From contig NZ_AUTC01000045.1 of NCBI RefSeq assembly GCF_001461695.1, positions 124,001 through 188,000 on the forward strand: a DNA stretch of 64,000 nucleotides, given 5' to 3'. The notes beneath the pieces are model-generated. The model saw only the letters and a list, made by a program, of their open reading frames with translations, did no database searches and was not told where the DNA came from. Position numbers and translations under genes: made by a program. Source of the stretch: Sinorhizobium fredii USDA 205. Lineage in GTDB: Bacteria; Pseudomonadota; Alphaproteobacteria; Rhizobiales; Rhizobiaceae. Below are positions 20,134 through 28,996 of the stretch, piece by piece. Numbering within the stretch: position 1 is the first letter of the stretch; each line of letters starts with the position of its first letter.

Positions 20134-21396
20134 CTACATTCCCAGCTTGTCGATCATCGTTTGGGTGATCAGGCAGACGCCGTTCTCGGACCGGCGGAAG
20201 CGCTTGGCGTCGAGCACCGGATCATCGCCGACCACCAACCCCTCCGGTATCACGACCCGGCTGTCGATGACGACATTGCGCAGAATCGAATGCCGCCCGA
20301 TCGTCACGTCGGGGAGAACTACGGCATTTTCGAGTCGGGAGTATGAATTGACCCGGACGCCGGTGAACAGGAGGCTCCTGTTGAGCGCCGCACCGGAGAT
20401 GATGCAATCGCCCGAGACGAGCGAGGAGGTCGCCGAGCCGCGGCGGTCTTCGTCGTCGTGGACGAATTTTGCGGGCGGCTTGATTTCGGAGAAGGTCCAG
20501 ATCGGCCAGGTGCTGTCATAGATGTCGAGCTCGGGCGTGATATGGGTGAGGTCGATGTTGGCCTGCCAGTAAGCGTCGATCGTGCCGACGTCGCGCCAGT
20601 AGGCCTCGCGTTCGAAATCCGAACGGACGCAGGAGTGGGTGAAGCGGTGGGCAACCGCCTTACCGTGCTCGACGATATAGGGGATGATGTCCTTGCCGAA
20701 GTCGCGACTCGACTTCGGATCGGCAGCATCCCGGCGCAGCATGTCCATCAGGAACTTGGTGTGGAAGACGTAGATGCCCATGGAGGCCAGCGCCATCTCC
20801 GGGTTGCCCGGGATGCCGGGTGGATCGGCCGGCTTCTCGACGAAGGCGATGATGCGGTCCTCGTTGTCGACATGCATGACGCCGAAGCCCGTCGCCTCCA
20901 TGCGCGGCACTTCCAGGCAGCCGATCGTCACATCGGCGCCGGAATCGACGTGCTGCTGCAGCATCAGCTCGTAGTCCATCTTGTAGATGTGGTCGCCGGC
21001 GAGGATCACCATGTACTCGACGCCATGATCCTCGATGATGTCGATGTTCTGGAAAACCGCATCGGCGGTGCCTTCATACCATTGCGTCTCCGAGACGCGC
21101 TGGCTGGCCGGCAGGATGTCGAAACTCTCGTTGCGCTCGGGGCGGAAGAAGTTCCAGCCGCGCTGCAGGTGGCGGATCAGCGAATGGGCCTTGTACTGGG
21201 TCGCCACGCCGATGCGGCGGATACCGGAATTCAACGCATTGGAAAGCGCGAAATCGATGATGCGCGCCTTGCCGCCGAAATAGACGGCCGGCTTGGCGCG
21301 CCGGTCGGTCAGTTCCTTCAGTCGGCTGCCGCGGCCGCCGGCGAGAACATAGGCCATGGCATCACGGGCCAGAGGTTGCGTACGTTTTTCCACCAT
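20134..21396 (-). CDS. glgC: Glucose-1-phosphate adenylyltransferase
   Basis: A 420-residue enzyme that makes ADP-glucose from glucose-1-phosphate and ATP, the regulated step of glycogen synthesis. It has the nucleotidyltransferase signature [26 protein letters not shown] near residues 17-42, [20 protein letters not shown] near 98-117, and a C-terminal left-handed beta-helix (hexapeptide-like [23 protein letters not shown]). The N-terminal basic [14 protein letters not shown] is where allosteric activators act in the family. ATG 21396 follows a purine-rich GGGGAGGACAA. It lies 114 bp downstream of glgB. Confidence 0.96.
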   Translation of the reverse strand: MVEKRTQPLARDAMAYVLAGGRGSRLKELTDRRAKPAVYFGGKARIIDFALSNALNSGIRRIGVATQYKAHSLIRHLQRGWNFFRPERNESFDILPASQRVSETQWYEGTADAVFQNIDIIEDHGVEYMVILAGDHIYKMDYELMLQQHVDSGADVTIGCLEVPRMEATGFGVMHVDNEDRIIAFVEKPADPPGIPGNPEMALASMGIYVFHTKFLMDMLRRDAADPKSSRDFGKDIIPYIVEHGKAVAHRFTHSCVRSDFEREAYWRDVGTIDAYWQANIDLTHITPELDIYDSTWPIWTFSEIKPPAKFVHDDEDRRGSATSSLVSGDCIISGAALNRSLLFTGVRVNSYSRLENAVVLPDVTIGRHSILRNVVIDSRVVIPEGLVVGDDPVLDAKRFRRSENGVCLITQTMIDKLGM

Positions 21397-21509
21397 TTGT
21401 CCTCCCCAAGATCAGTTCTTCGGGGACCGCCCGGCAGCATTCTGCGACGCCTCGCGGGCCCCATGATTCTCTATGCCTGTCCGCCGGCGGTGCCGGCCGG
21501 AACTGCTCC

Positions 21510-23720
21510 TCAATCCTGCTCCAGCATCAGCGTCGCCAGTGGCGGCAGCGTGATGGTGGCCATCGTCCTTCCGTTCGATCTCTTTTCCGCTTGCACGGCG
21601 CCGCCGTTGCCCTTGCCGCTTCCTCCGTAGATCTCCGCATCAGTGTTGAGGATTTCCTTCCAGCGCCCGGCGACCGGCAGCGGCACGTCGTAATCCTCCC
21701 GGTAGACGGGCGTGAAGTTGGTGACGACCGCGACCAGTTTCTCGCCCGGCGCCTTTCTGAGCCACGCGAAGACCGAATTGTCCCGGTCGTCGGCGATCAG
21801 CCACTCGAAGCCCTCGCCCTCGCAGTCGCGCGCATGCAGCGCCGGCTTTGCGCGGTAGGTGCCGTTCAAGTCGCGGACGAGCCGCCGCATGCCTTCGTGA
21901 AGGTTGTATTCGAGCAGGTTCCAGTCGAGCTGGCGCTCTTCCGACCATTCGCGCCATTGGGCGAACTCCTGCCCCATGAACAGCAGCTTCTTGCCGGGAT
22001 AGCCCCACATGAAGGCGTAGTAGGCCCTGAGATTGGCGAACTTCTGCCAATCGTCGCCGGCCATCTTGGCGATCAGCGATCCCTTGCCGTGCACGACCTC
22101 GTCATGCGACAGCGGCAGGACAAAGTTCTCGCTGAAGGCGTAGATGAGCCCGAAGGTCATGTCGTTGTGGTGGAACTTGCGGTGCACCGGCTCGCGCGAC
22201 AGATATTGCAGCGTGTCGTGCATGAAGCCCATGTTCCATTTGAAGCCGAAGCCGAGCCCGCCGGTGTGTACCGGATGCGAGACCTTCGGCCAGGAGGTCG
22301 ACTCCTCGGCGATTGTCAGGACGCCCTGATGGATGCCGTAGAGGCGGCTGTTCATCGTCTGCAGGAAACGGACCGCCTCGAGATTTTCATTGCCGCCATA
22401 TTCGTTCGGCACCCATTCGCCATGCTGGCGCGAATAGTCGAGATAGAGCATCGACGCGACCGCATCGACGCGCAGGCCGTCGACATGGAACTTCTCGGCC
22501 CAATAGAGGGCGTTGTTGACGAGATAGGCGGCGACCTCCTCCCGGCCGAAATTGTAGATTGCCGTGTTCCAATCGGGATGGAAGCCCTGGCGTGGATCCT
22601 CGTGCTCGTAGAGCGCCGTGCCGTCAAACCAGCGCAAGCCATGCTCGTCGGTCGGAAAATGCGCCGGCACCCAGTCGAGAATGACGCCGATGCCGGCCTT
22701 GTGGCAGCCATTGACGAAGCGGGCAAAGCCCTCCGGCTCGCCGAAGCGCGCGGTCGGCGAGTAAAGGCCGGTGGTCTGGTAACCCCATGACGGGTCGTAG
22801 GGAAATTCGGAAATCGGCAGGAATTCGATATGGGTAAAGCCCATGTCGACGCAATAGGGGATCAAGCGTCCCGCCAGTTCGTCCCAGGAGAGCATGTCGC
22901 CGTTGTCGCGGCGCTGCCACGAGCTGGCATGGACCTCATAGATGGAAATCGGCTGCCGGCGCGGATCGACTTCATCCCAGTGCCGCCGGTGCGCCTCGTC
23001 GTCCCAGACCTGGGCGATTTCGCCCGTGGTTACCGATGCGGTGTCGGGGCGGAGCTCCGAGCGCCGGGCGAACGGATCGGCCTTTAGAGGCAGCAGCGTG
23101 CCGTCGTTGCCGAGAATCTCGTATTTGTAAGGGACGCCAATCGGCACGCCGGGGATGAAGATTTCCCAGATGCCCGTGTCGGCGCGTAGCCTCATGACGT
23201 GGCGGCGCCCGTCCCAGTCGTTGAAGCTGCCGACGACGGAGACGCGCCGCGCGTTCGGCGCCCAGACGGCGAAGTGAAAGCCTTCGGCGCCGTCGTGCGA
23301 GATCGGGTGGGCCCCCAGCCTGTCGAAGAGCCTGAGATGCGAGCCTTCGCGGATGTAGTAGTCGTCCATCGGCCCAAGGACGGGACCGAAACTGTATGGA
23401 TCGACCACGACCCATTCGCCGCCCGGATTGCGGGCCCGGTAGCGGACCGGCTGCGCCTTGCGGAGCGCGACGGGACCTTCGAAAAACCCCGCGTCGTGGC
23501 GCCGCTCAAGTGCTCCGACGTCGTTGCCGGACAGGGTCTCCGCGACCACCGTCGCCGCGCCGGGAACGAAGCAGCGCGCGACATAGCTCTTGCCGCATGC
23601 GTGAACGCCGAGAACGGCAAAGGGGTCGCTGTGGGTGCCGGAAAGTATTGCCTCGATTTCCTGCGCCGGCAGAAAGCCTGGTGCAGCGGGCGTTTCGTCC
23701 TTGCCGGGCGGTGACGTCAT
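21510..23720 (-). CDS. glgB: 1,4-alpha-glucan branching enzyme
   Basis: A 736-residue GH13 enzyme that makes the alpha-1,6 branches of glycogen. An N1 domain (about residues 20-110) and a CBM48 domain (VSVVGSFNDWDGRRHVM near 163) precede the barrel. Catalytic residues appear in GLRVDAVASMLYLDYSR (nucleophile Asp near 421), LTIAEESTSWP (Glu near 473) and LPLSHDEVVHGKGSL (Asp near 541). ATG 23720 overlaps the glgP stop by four bases (ATGA), which points to translational coupling. The full N-terminal module is present, as in E. coli GlgB. Confidence 0.96.
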   Translation of the reverse strand: MTSPPGKDETPAAPGFLPAQEIEAILSGTHSDPFAVLGVHACGKSYVARCFVPGAATVVAETLSGNDVGALERRHDAGFFEGPVALRKAQPVRYRARNPGGEWVVVDPYSFGPVLGPMDDYYIREGSHLRLFDRLGAHPISHDGAEGFHFAVWAPNARRVSVVGSFNDWDGRRHVMRLRADTGIWEIFIPGVPIGVPYKYEILGNDGTLLPLKADPFARRSELRPDTASVTTGEIAQVWDDEAHRRHWDEVDPRRQPISIYEVHASSWQRRDNGDMLSWDELAGRLIPYCVDMGFTHIEFLPISEFPYDPSWGYQTTGLYSPTARFGEPEGFARFVNGCHKAGIGVILDWVPAHFPTDEHGLRWFDGTALYEHEDPRQGFHPDWNTAIYNFGREEVAAYLVNNALYWAEKFHVDGLRVDAVASMLYLDYSRQHGEWVPNEYGGNENLEAVRFLQTMNSRLYGIHQGVLTIAEESTSWPKVSHPVHTGGLGFGFKWNMGFMHDTLQYLSREPVHRKFHHNDMTFGLIYAFSENFVLPLSHDEVVHGKGSLIAKMAGDDWQKFANLRAYYAFMWGYPGKKLLFMGQEFAQWREWSEERQLDWNLLEYNLHEGMRRLVRDLNGTYRAKPALHARDCEGEGFEWLIADDRDNSVFAWLRKAPGEKLVAVVTNFTPVYREDYDVPLPVAGRWKEILNTDAEIYGGSGKGNGGAVQAEKRSNGRTMATITLPPLATLMLEQD

Positions 23721-26182
23721 CCGGCTCTCCAGATTTCACCGGCATATTGCCGGATCGTGCGGTCGGAAGAGAACCAGCCCATGCGGGCGGTGTTGCGGAT
23801 CGTCTTCGAATACCAGTCGGACGGAGTGGTCCAGAGTTTGTCGACCTCACGCTGCGCCTTGGCATAGGCTTCGAAATCGGCGGCGACCATGAACCAGTCA
23901 TGGTTGTAGAGGCCGTCGACAAGTCCCGCGAAGCGGTTGCGGTCATCCGGCGAGAAGACGCCGGAGGCAATCGCCTGAAGCGCCTGCGACAGCTCGCGCG
24001 AGCCCTCGATGACAGCACGCGGGTTGTGCGCCTCGGCCCGGGCCTTCGCCACCTCCTCGGCGGTCATGCCGAAGATCTTGATGTTTTCCTCGCCGACCCA
24101 GTCGCGCATCTCCACATTGGCGCCGTCGAGCGTGCCGATGGTCAGGGCGCCGTTGAGGCCGAACTTCATGTTGCCGGTGCCCGATGCCTCCATGCCTGCG
24201 GTCGAGATCTGCTCGGAGAGGTCTGCCGCAGGAACCATCACCTCGGCCAGCGAGACGTTGTAGTTGGGGACAAAGACGATTTTCAGGAGACCGCGCACGG
24301 CCGGGTCGTTGTTGATGACACGGGCGACGTCATTGGCGAGCTTGATGATCAGCTTGGCGTGATGGTAGCTCGGCGCCGCCTTGCCGGCGAAGAGCTTGAC
24401 GCGCGGAACCCAGTCGAGCTCGGGATGCGAGCGGATCTGATCGTAGAGCGCCACGGCCTCGATGATGTTGAGCAATTGCCGCTTGTATTCGTGGATGCGC
24501 TTGATCTGGATGTCGAACATCGCCGACGGATCGAGCCTGATGCCGAGGCTCGCCTGGACCACCTTCGCCAGCTTGACCTTGTTGGCGCGCTTGACGGCGG
24601 CGAACTGTTCCTGGAAGTCCGCCTTGTCGGCAAAGGCGTCGAGCGCCTGCAGCGCCTCGGTGTTGTCCATGAACTCGTCGCCGATCGCGTCCCGGATGAG
24701 ACCGAACAGGCCGGGATTGCACTGCATCAGCCAGCGGCGCGGCGTGATGCCGTTGGTCTTGTTGTTGATGCGGTCCGGATAGAGCTTGTGCAGGTTGGCG
24801 AACACCGTCTCCTTCATCAGGTCGGTGTGCAGCGCCGAGACGCCGTTGATCGAATGTGAGCCGACAAAGGCGAGATTGCCCATGCGCACCCGCCGCTCGC
24901 CCGTTTCGTCGATCAGCGAGATGGAGCGGATTTCCTCGTCGGCTGCATGCTTTTGCCGGCGCGCCTCGATGAGGACTTTCGCATTGATCGCGTAGACGAT
25001 CTGCATGTGGCGGGGCAACAGCCGCTCGAAGAGCGGCACCGGCCAGCTTTCGAGCGCTTCCGGCAGCAGCGTGTGGTTGGTATAGGCGAAGGTCCGCCGG
25101 GTGATGTCCCAGGCCTCTTCGAAACCGAGCCCGTGGATGTCGGTCAGCAGGCGCACCAGTTCGGCGACGGACACCGCCGGGTGCGTATCGTTGAGCTGGA
25201 TGGCGACCGCATCCGGCAGCGACGTGAAGTCCGGATATTGCTGCAGATGCCGGCGCAGAATGTCCTGCAGCGAGGCGGAGGAGAAGAAGTATTCCTGTCG
25301 GAGGCGCAGTTCCTGGCCGGCCGGCGTGGCGTCGGCCGGATAAAGCACGCGTGTCAGGCTCTCCGCCTTGTTGCTCTCGCGCAGCGCACCGATGTGGTCG
25401 CCGGCGTTGAAGGCGTCGAGCAGGATCGGATCGATCGGCTGCGCAGCCCACAGCCGCAGCGTGTTGACCCGCTTTGCCCGCCAGCCGACGGCCGGCGTGT
25501 CGAAGGCGGTGGCGATCACCCGCTCCGCCGGCTTCCAGACGTAGCGCTGGACTTCCTCGTCGATATTGACCGTCTCGACGCTGCCGCCGAAACCGATCTC
25601 GTAGGAGCTCTCCCGCCGCTCGAATTCCCAGGGATTGCCGTGGGCCAGCCAGGTTTCGGGCAGTTCGACCTGCCAGCCGTCGGCCATCTGCTGGCGGAAC
25701 AGGCCGTGCATGTAGCGGATGCCGTAGCCATAGGCGGGGACATCGACGGTTGCCATCGACTCCATGAAACAGGCGGCAAGGCGCCCAAGGCCGCCATTGC
25801 CGAGCGCGGCGTCGGGCTCGAGCTGCGCCACAACGTCGATATCGACGCCCAGCGAGGCAAGCGCATCACGCATCTCGTCCATCAGGCCGATATTCGTCAT
25901 GGCGTCGCGCATCAGCCGGCCGATGAGGAATTCGAGTGAAAGGTAGTAGACACGCTTCGCCCCCGTCGCATAGGTCTTGCGCGTCGAGTCCATCCACTTG
26001 TCGGTGATCCGGTCGCGGGCGACCAGAATGGCGGCGGTCAGCCAGTCATGCGGCTTTGCGACCTTCGGATCCTTGCCGATGCGGTATTTGAGGCGCTCGA
26101 GAATCTCGACGGCAAGCTGGCCCGGTTCGGAGGATCTCAGGGCCGGCTGCGGCAGTTCGTTGGTGGAGAGCCGATTCATCAT
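23717..26182 (-). CDS. glgP: Glycogen/starch phosphorylase
   Basis: An 821-residue GT35 enzyme releasing glucose-1-phosphate from glycogen by phosphorolysis. The N-terminal part contains the family stretches DWLTAAILVARDRITDKWMD and ALGNGGLGRLAACFMES. The pyridoxal-phosphate lysine lies in EASGTGNMKFGLNGALT near residue 674, followed by TLDGANVEM. ATG 26182 starts MMNRLSTNELPQ with a weak AAGGG about 13 bases upstream; an alternative start at 26254 would add 24 unusual residues. It is the first gene of the operon, so the promoter should lie between 26183 and 26357. Confidence 0.95.
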   Translation of the reverse strand: MMNRLSTNELPQPALRSSEPGQLAVEILERLKYRIGKDPKVAKPHDWLTAAILVARDRITDKWMDSTRKTYATGAKRVYYLSLEFLIGRLMRDAMTNIGLMDEMRDALASLGVDIDVVAQLEPDAALGNGGLGRLAACFMESMATVDVPAYGYGIRYMHGLFRQQMADGWQVELPETWLAHGNPWEFERRESSYEIGFGGSVETVNIDEEVQRYVWKPAERVIATAFDTPAVGWRAKRVNTLRLWAAQPIDPILLDAFNAGDHIGALRESNKAESLTRVLYPADATPAGQELRLRQEYFFSSASLQDILRRHLQQYPDFTSLPDAVAIQLNDTHPAVSVAELVRLLTDIHGLGFEEAWDITRRTFAYTNHTLLPEALESWPVPLFERLLPRHMQIVYAINAKVLIEARRQKHAADEEIRSISLIDETGERRVRMGNLAFVGSHSINGVSALHTDLMKETVFANLHKLYPDRINNKTNGITPRRWLMQCNPGLFGLIRDAIGDEFMDNTEALQALDAFADKADFQEQFAAVKRANKVKLAKVVQASLGIRLDPSAMFDIQIKRIHEYKRQLLNIIEAVALYDQIRSHPELDWVPRVKLFAGKAAPSYHHAKLIIKLANDVARVINNDPAVRGLLKIVFVPNYNVSLAEVMVPAADLSEQISTAGMEASGTGNMKFGLNGALTIGTLDGANVEMRDWVGEENIKIFGMTAEEVAKARAEAHNPRAVIEGSRELSQALQAIASGVFSPDDRNRFAGLVDGLYNHDWFMVAADFEAYAKAQREVDKLWTTPSDWYSKTIRNTARMGWFSSDRTIRQYAGEIWRAG

Positions 26183-26357
26183 GAGAACTGTCAAACCCTT
26201 GTTGCATTTCAGGAAACCGTAGGCCGAACCGGCCTGGAAAAGGCATTTATGCATCGATCCGAAGCGCTTGCAACAGGTGTTTTTAAATGGATTAGATCAC
26301 TGCGACGCCGGGCGCGGATGCAGTTAGGCTTCTATTTCAATAGTTTCGCAGGAAGAA

Positions 26358-26389
26358 AAATGCCGTCCGGCAGAGGCCGGACGGCATTT
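26358..26389 (-). terminator. Terminator downstream of the TadG-like gene
   Basis: A perfect 13-bp stem AAATGCCGTCCGG/CCGGACGGCATTT with a six-base loop. It lies 60 bp past the stop of the minus-strand TadG-like gene and before the glgP promoter. On the minus strand the stem is followed by TTTCTTCC. Confidence 0.75.
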
Positions 26390-26448
26390 CAAAACGACTA
26401 ATTCAGGCCCGACATCCCAGGTCTTAAGGGGCCTGCTGTTGAGGCCGG

Positions 26449-27690
26449 CTATTTCGTCAGGCGGGAAACCACTGCCGCGGCGCGTTCGCCAATGGCCTTG
26501 AAGGCCGCGACAAGGTCTGTGACTTCCTCGGCCTCGAAATAATGCGAGGTGGAGGAGGCGCAGTATTTCAGCAACGCCTGGCCGCGCGGCGGCGCCATGA
26601 AGGCGACGCTATAGATCTCGACCTTGTTGGCCTTAGCGGTGTCGCACCATTGCTTCGTGACCGTGTCGTCATTGGCGTAATTGTTCTCGCCGTCGGTCAT
26701 GAAGACCATGTACCTCGACGGAACCTGGCCGTTCTTGGCGGCGTGCGCCGTTTTTTCCGTCTCCGCGATGACCTTCTGGTAGGCGGTCTTGAAGGCGCCA
26801 GCCGATGCCGTGCCGCCGGTTGCGACGAGCGCATTGACATAAGCCGCGGCGCCGCTCGTACCCCAGGCGAGTGTTCCCGCGGTGTCTTGCACAGAATTAT
26901 AGGAGATCGCGGCGGTGCGGACATAGATCTGATCCGGGTCCGCGACCAGCAATTGCGCCAGCAGGTCGGTGACGGCAGTCTTCAGAGCGTCGATCTTGGT
27001 GACGTAGCAGGGACTGCTCGCCCAAAGATTGGGGTATCTGCTCCAGTTGGACTCCGTATAGTTGGGGCAGCTCTTTTTTGCCGTGTTGATTGTGTTCGTC
27101 TTCCATGCCATCGAGCCGGATCGGTCGAGGACCAGGTACATCGACAGCGCGTTCTTGCTCTCGGTCGCGCTTTCCGCCGTGGAGCTGGCTTCGAGCTCGA
27201 TCGAATCCGTGCCGAGCAGCCGCGTCATGGCGTTGAACTCGATGACGTGCTTGTTGATGACGGTGACCTGGAAGATCTTTCCTTTCGTACCGTTGGGTGT
27301 CTCGGTGATGTTCACCTCGAGCGTGTTGACGTCGTCCCACGTTGGCGTCGACGACGCAGCGCCGGAGGAGGCTCCGTCTCCGCTGTCGGCCGGAGCATCG
27401 GGCGTCGTGGTGCCGCCGGCCTGGGTCTTCAGGAATTTGCGGGCGATCTCCTTGGCTGCCGCGATATCCGGCTGTTCGTCGGAGACAAGCGCGGAGGCCG
27501 CCGCAAGGGCGGCCGCGTCGGTCGCGTCCTGCAGCTGGTTCTTCGTCATCAGCATGTTGGCCATGTCGATCGAAACGCCACCGGCTGCGAGAAGCAGCGG
27601 CGCTGCGACCGCCGTCATCATTCCAAAATTGCCGCCCCGGTCCTTGAGCATCGTGATGAAGGACCGGCCGATCATGGACCGTCTTCTCAT
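26449..27690 (-). CDS. TadE/TadG-like pilus-assembly protein with von Willebrand factor A domain
   Basis: A 413-residue protein. The N-terminus is basic, followed by DRGGNFGMMTAVAAPLLLAAGG, a TadE/TadG-type membrane segment, and the DMANMLMTKNQLQDATDAAALAAA helix typical of TadG. A VWA domain starts near residue 180 with the metal-ion-dependent adhesion site LDRSGSM and continues to FMTDGENNYAND. Such proteins face the periplasm and are linked to Flp/Tad pili or surface attachment, but no other tad gene is present here, so this is an orphan copy. I chose ATG 27690, with GGGGG about nine bases upstream; GTG 27705 is an alternative. Confidence 0.85.
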   Translation of the reverse strand: MRRRSMIGRSFITMLKDRGGNFGMMTAVAAPLLLAAGGVSIDMANMLMTKNQLQDATDAAALAAASALVSDEQPDIAAAKEIARKFLKTQAGGTTTPDAPADSGDGASSGAASSTPTWDDVNTLEVNITETPNGTKGKIFQVTVINKHVIEFNAMTRLLGTDSIELEASSTAESATESKNALSMYLVLDRSGSMAWKTNTINTAKKSCPNYTESNWSRYPNLWASSPCYVTKIDALKTAVTDLLAQLLVADPDQIYVRTAAISYNSVQDTAGTLAWGTSGAAAYVNALVATGGTASAGAFKTAYQKVIAETEKTAHAAKNGQVPSRYMVFMTDGENNYANDDTVTKQWCDTAKANKVEIYSVAFMAPPRGQALLKYCASSTSHYFEAEEVTDLVAAFKAIGERAAAVVSRLTK

Positions 27691-27864
27691 GTTTCGCACC
27701 CCCACACGTTGTAGCTTTTCGCCTATGACACTAGCGGTGATGCGTTACGGTCCCGTTGAGACGATCGCTGCAATCTTAGCGAAACTGCCAGAAAGCCCAT
27801 GTCTTCTGGGGGCATTCGGCGAGGCCGAACTGTGCGAAAACGGTGCGAATTGTACTGTTTCAGG

Positions 27865-28743
27865 TCATTCCACGGGAATGACGTCGACGGCCTGTTCGGT
27901 TGTGTGGCTGCCGTAGCTTTTCAGCACACCGATGACCGGCGCCACGTCGCCATAGTCACGGCCATGGCCGACGACGATATGATCGGTGCCTGCCGGAATA
28001 TTGTTGGTCGGGTCGAGTTCCATCCACCCGCCGGTTGTGCCGCACCAGAAGCGGACCCAGGCATGCATGGCGTCGGCACCTTCAAGCCGCTCCTTGCCGG
28101 GCGGCGGCAGGGTCCTGAGGAACCCGCTGACATAGCCGGCGGGGATGCCGAGGCTGCGCAGCGCCACGATCATCACATGCGTGAAATCCTGACAGACGCC
28201 GCGCTTCAGCCTGAAGGCTTCGGCGGGCGTCGTGGTCACGGTCGTCGCTTCGGCATCGTAGACGAAATCGCGGTGAATGCGCTCGCAGATGGCGCTGCCG
28301 ATCTGACGCACCGTCATGTTTTCCCCGGCGATCTCGCGCGCATAGGCGGCGATTTCCGCAGCCTCCGGCAGTAGCGGACTCGGGCCGATGAAATGGTGCG
28401 GCGATTCTACATCGATCGCCCAGCAGGAGGCGAGCTGCGGGGGCAGGCCGGCCAGAGGCGGCGATAAATCGGCGGTGAGCTCCGTCGCCTCGGCCTGCAC
28501 GCGCGCCTGCATGCGAATGACCAGGTTCTCGTGTACCGAGCGGAACAGGATGGAGGTGGTGGCGTTGGCAAAGAAATCGACGCTCTCCGACCGCTCGCCC
28601 GGCGTGGGCTGGAACGTGACGGAGCCGGCGATGAGGCGCTGTCGGCCCGGAATTGAGGCGGGCAACACGCGCACGAGATGGCGCCCGCCGCTCACCGGAA
28701 CCTCGTAGCCGTAGGTGATCCTCAAGTTGATGTCATAGAGCAT
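27865..28743 (-). CDS. Transglutaminase-like protein of the ATP-grasp/alpha-E system
   Basis: A 292-residue protein. The N-terminal half is the beta-rich domain that precedes bacterial transglutaminases (MLYDINLRITYGYEVPVSGG). The core carries a papain-like triad: Cys in LKRGVCQDFTHVM near residue 180, His in DAMHAWVRFW near 225 and Asp in WMELDPTNNIP near 243. Proteins like this act as peptidases or amide-forming enzymes; the substrate is unknown. It lies downstream of the ATP-grasp/alpha-E gene on the same strand, after 253 bp filled with an inverted repeat pair. ATG 28743 is the family start; the frame continues into the repeat. Confidence 0.9.
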   Translation of the reverse strand: MLYDINLRITYGYEVPVSGGRHLVRVLPASIPGRQRLIAGSVTFQPTPGERSESVDFFANATTSILFRSVHENLVIRMQARVQAEATELTADLSPPLAGLPPQLASCWAIDVESPHHFIGPSPLLPEAAEIAAYAREIAGENMTVRQIGSAICERIHRDFVYDAEATTVTTTPAEAFRLKRGVCQDFTHVMIVALRSLGIPAGYVSGFLRTLPPPGKERLEGADAMHAWVRFWCGTTGGWMELDPTNNIPAGTDHIVVGHGRDYGDVAPVIGVLKSYGSHTTEQAVDVIPVE

Positions 28744-28795
28744 GGGAAGTGCCGCCCTTCGCTGGATCACGATACGGTATTCGTTTGCCACAATG

Positions 28796-28953
28796 ACCCC
28801 TCCCCAACCCCTTCCCACAAGGGGGAGGGGCCCGGTGGCCGCGGCGCTCGCCTGTCATTCCAAACTGGCGTCCAGCACCAAGGTTGACGGGAAGGTGGGG
28901 TGGGTTCGGCAGAGAAAGCCCGTCCCCCTTGTAGGGAGGGGTTGGGGAGGGGT
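28796..28953. repeat. Inverted repeat pair between the alpha-E and transglutaminase genes
   Basis: The arms at 28796-28830 and 28919-28953 are near reverse complements (about 34 bp, three differences) built on CCTTCCCACAAGGGGG. They share the CCCACAAGGGGG core with the pair at 16840-17010. They fill most of the 253-bp gap in the operon and could form a long stem-loop in the transcript. Confidence 0.8.
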
Positions 28954-28996
28954 GGCATCCCCACACGCGTGCGCTGCTGTGCCGCCTCATTCCACT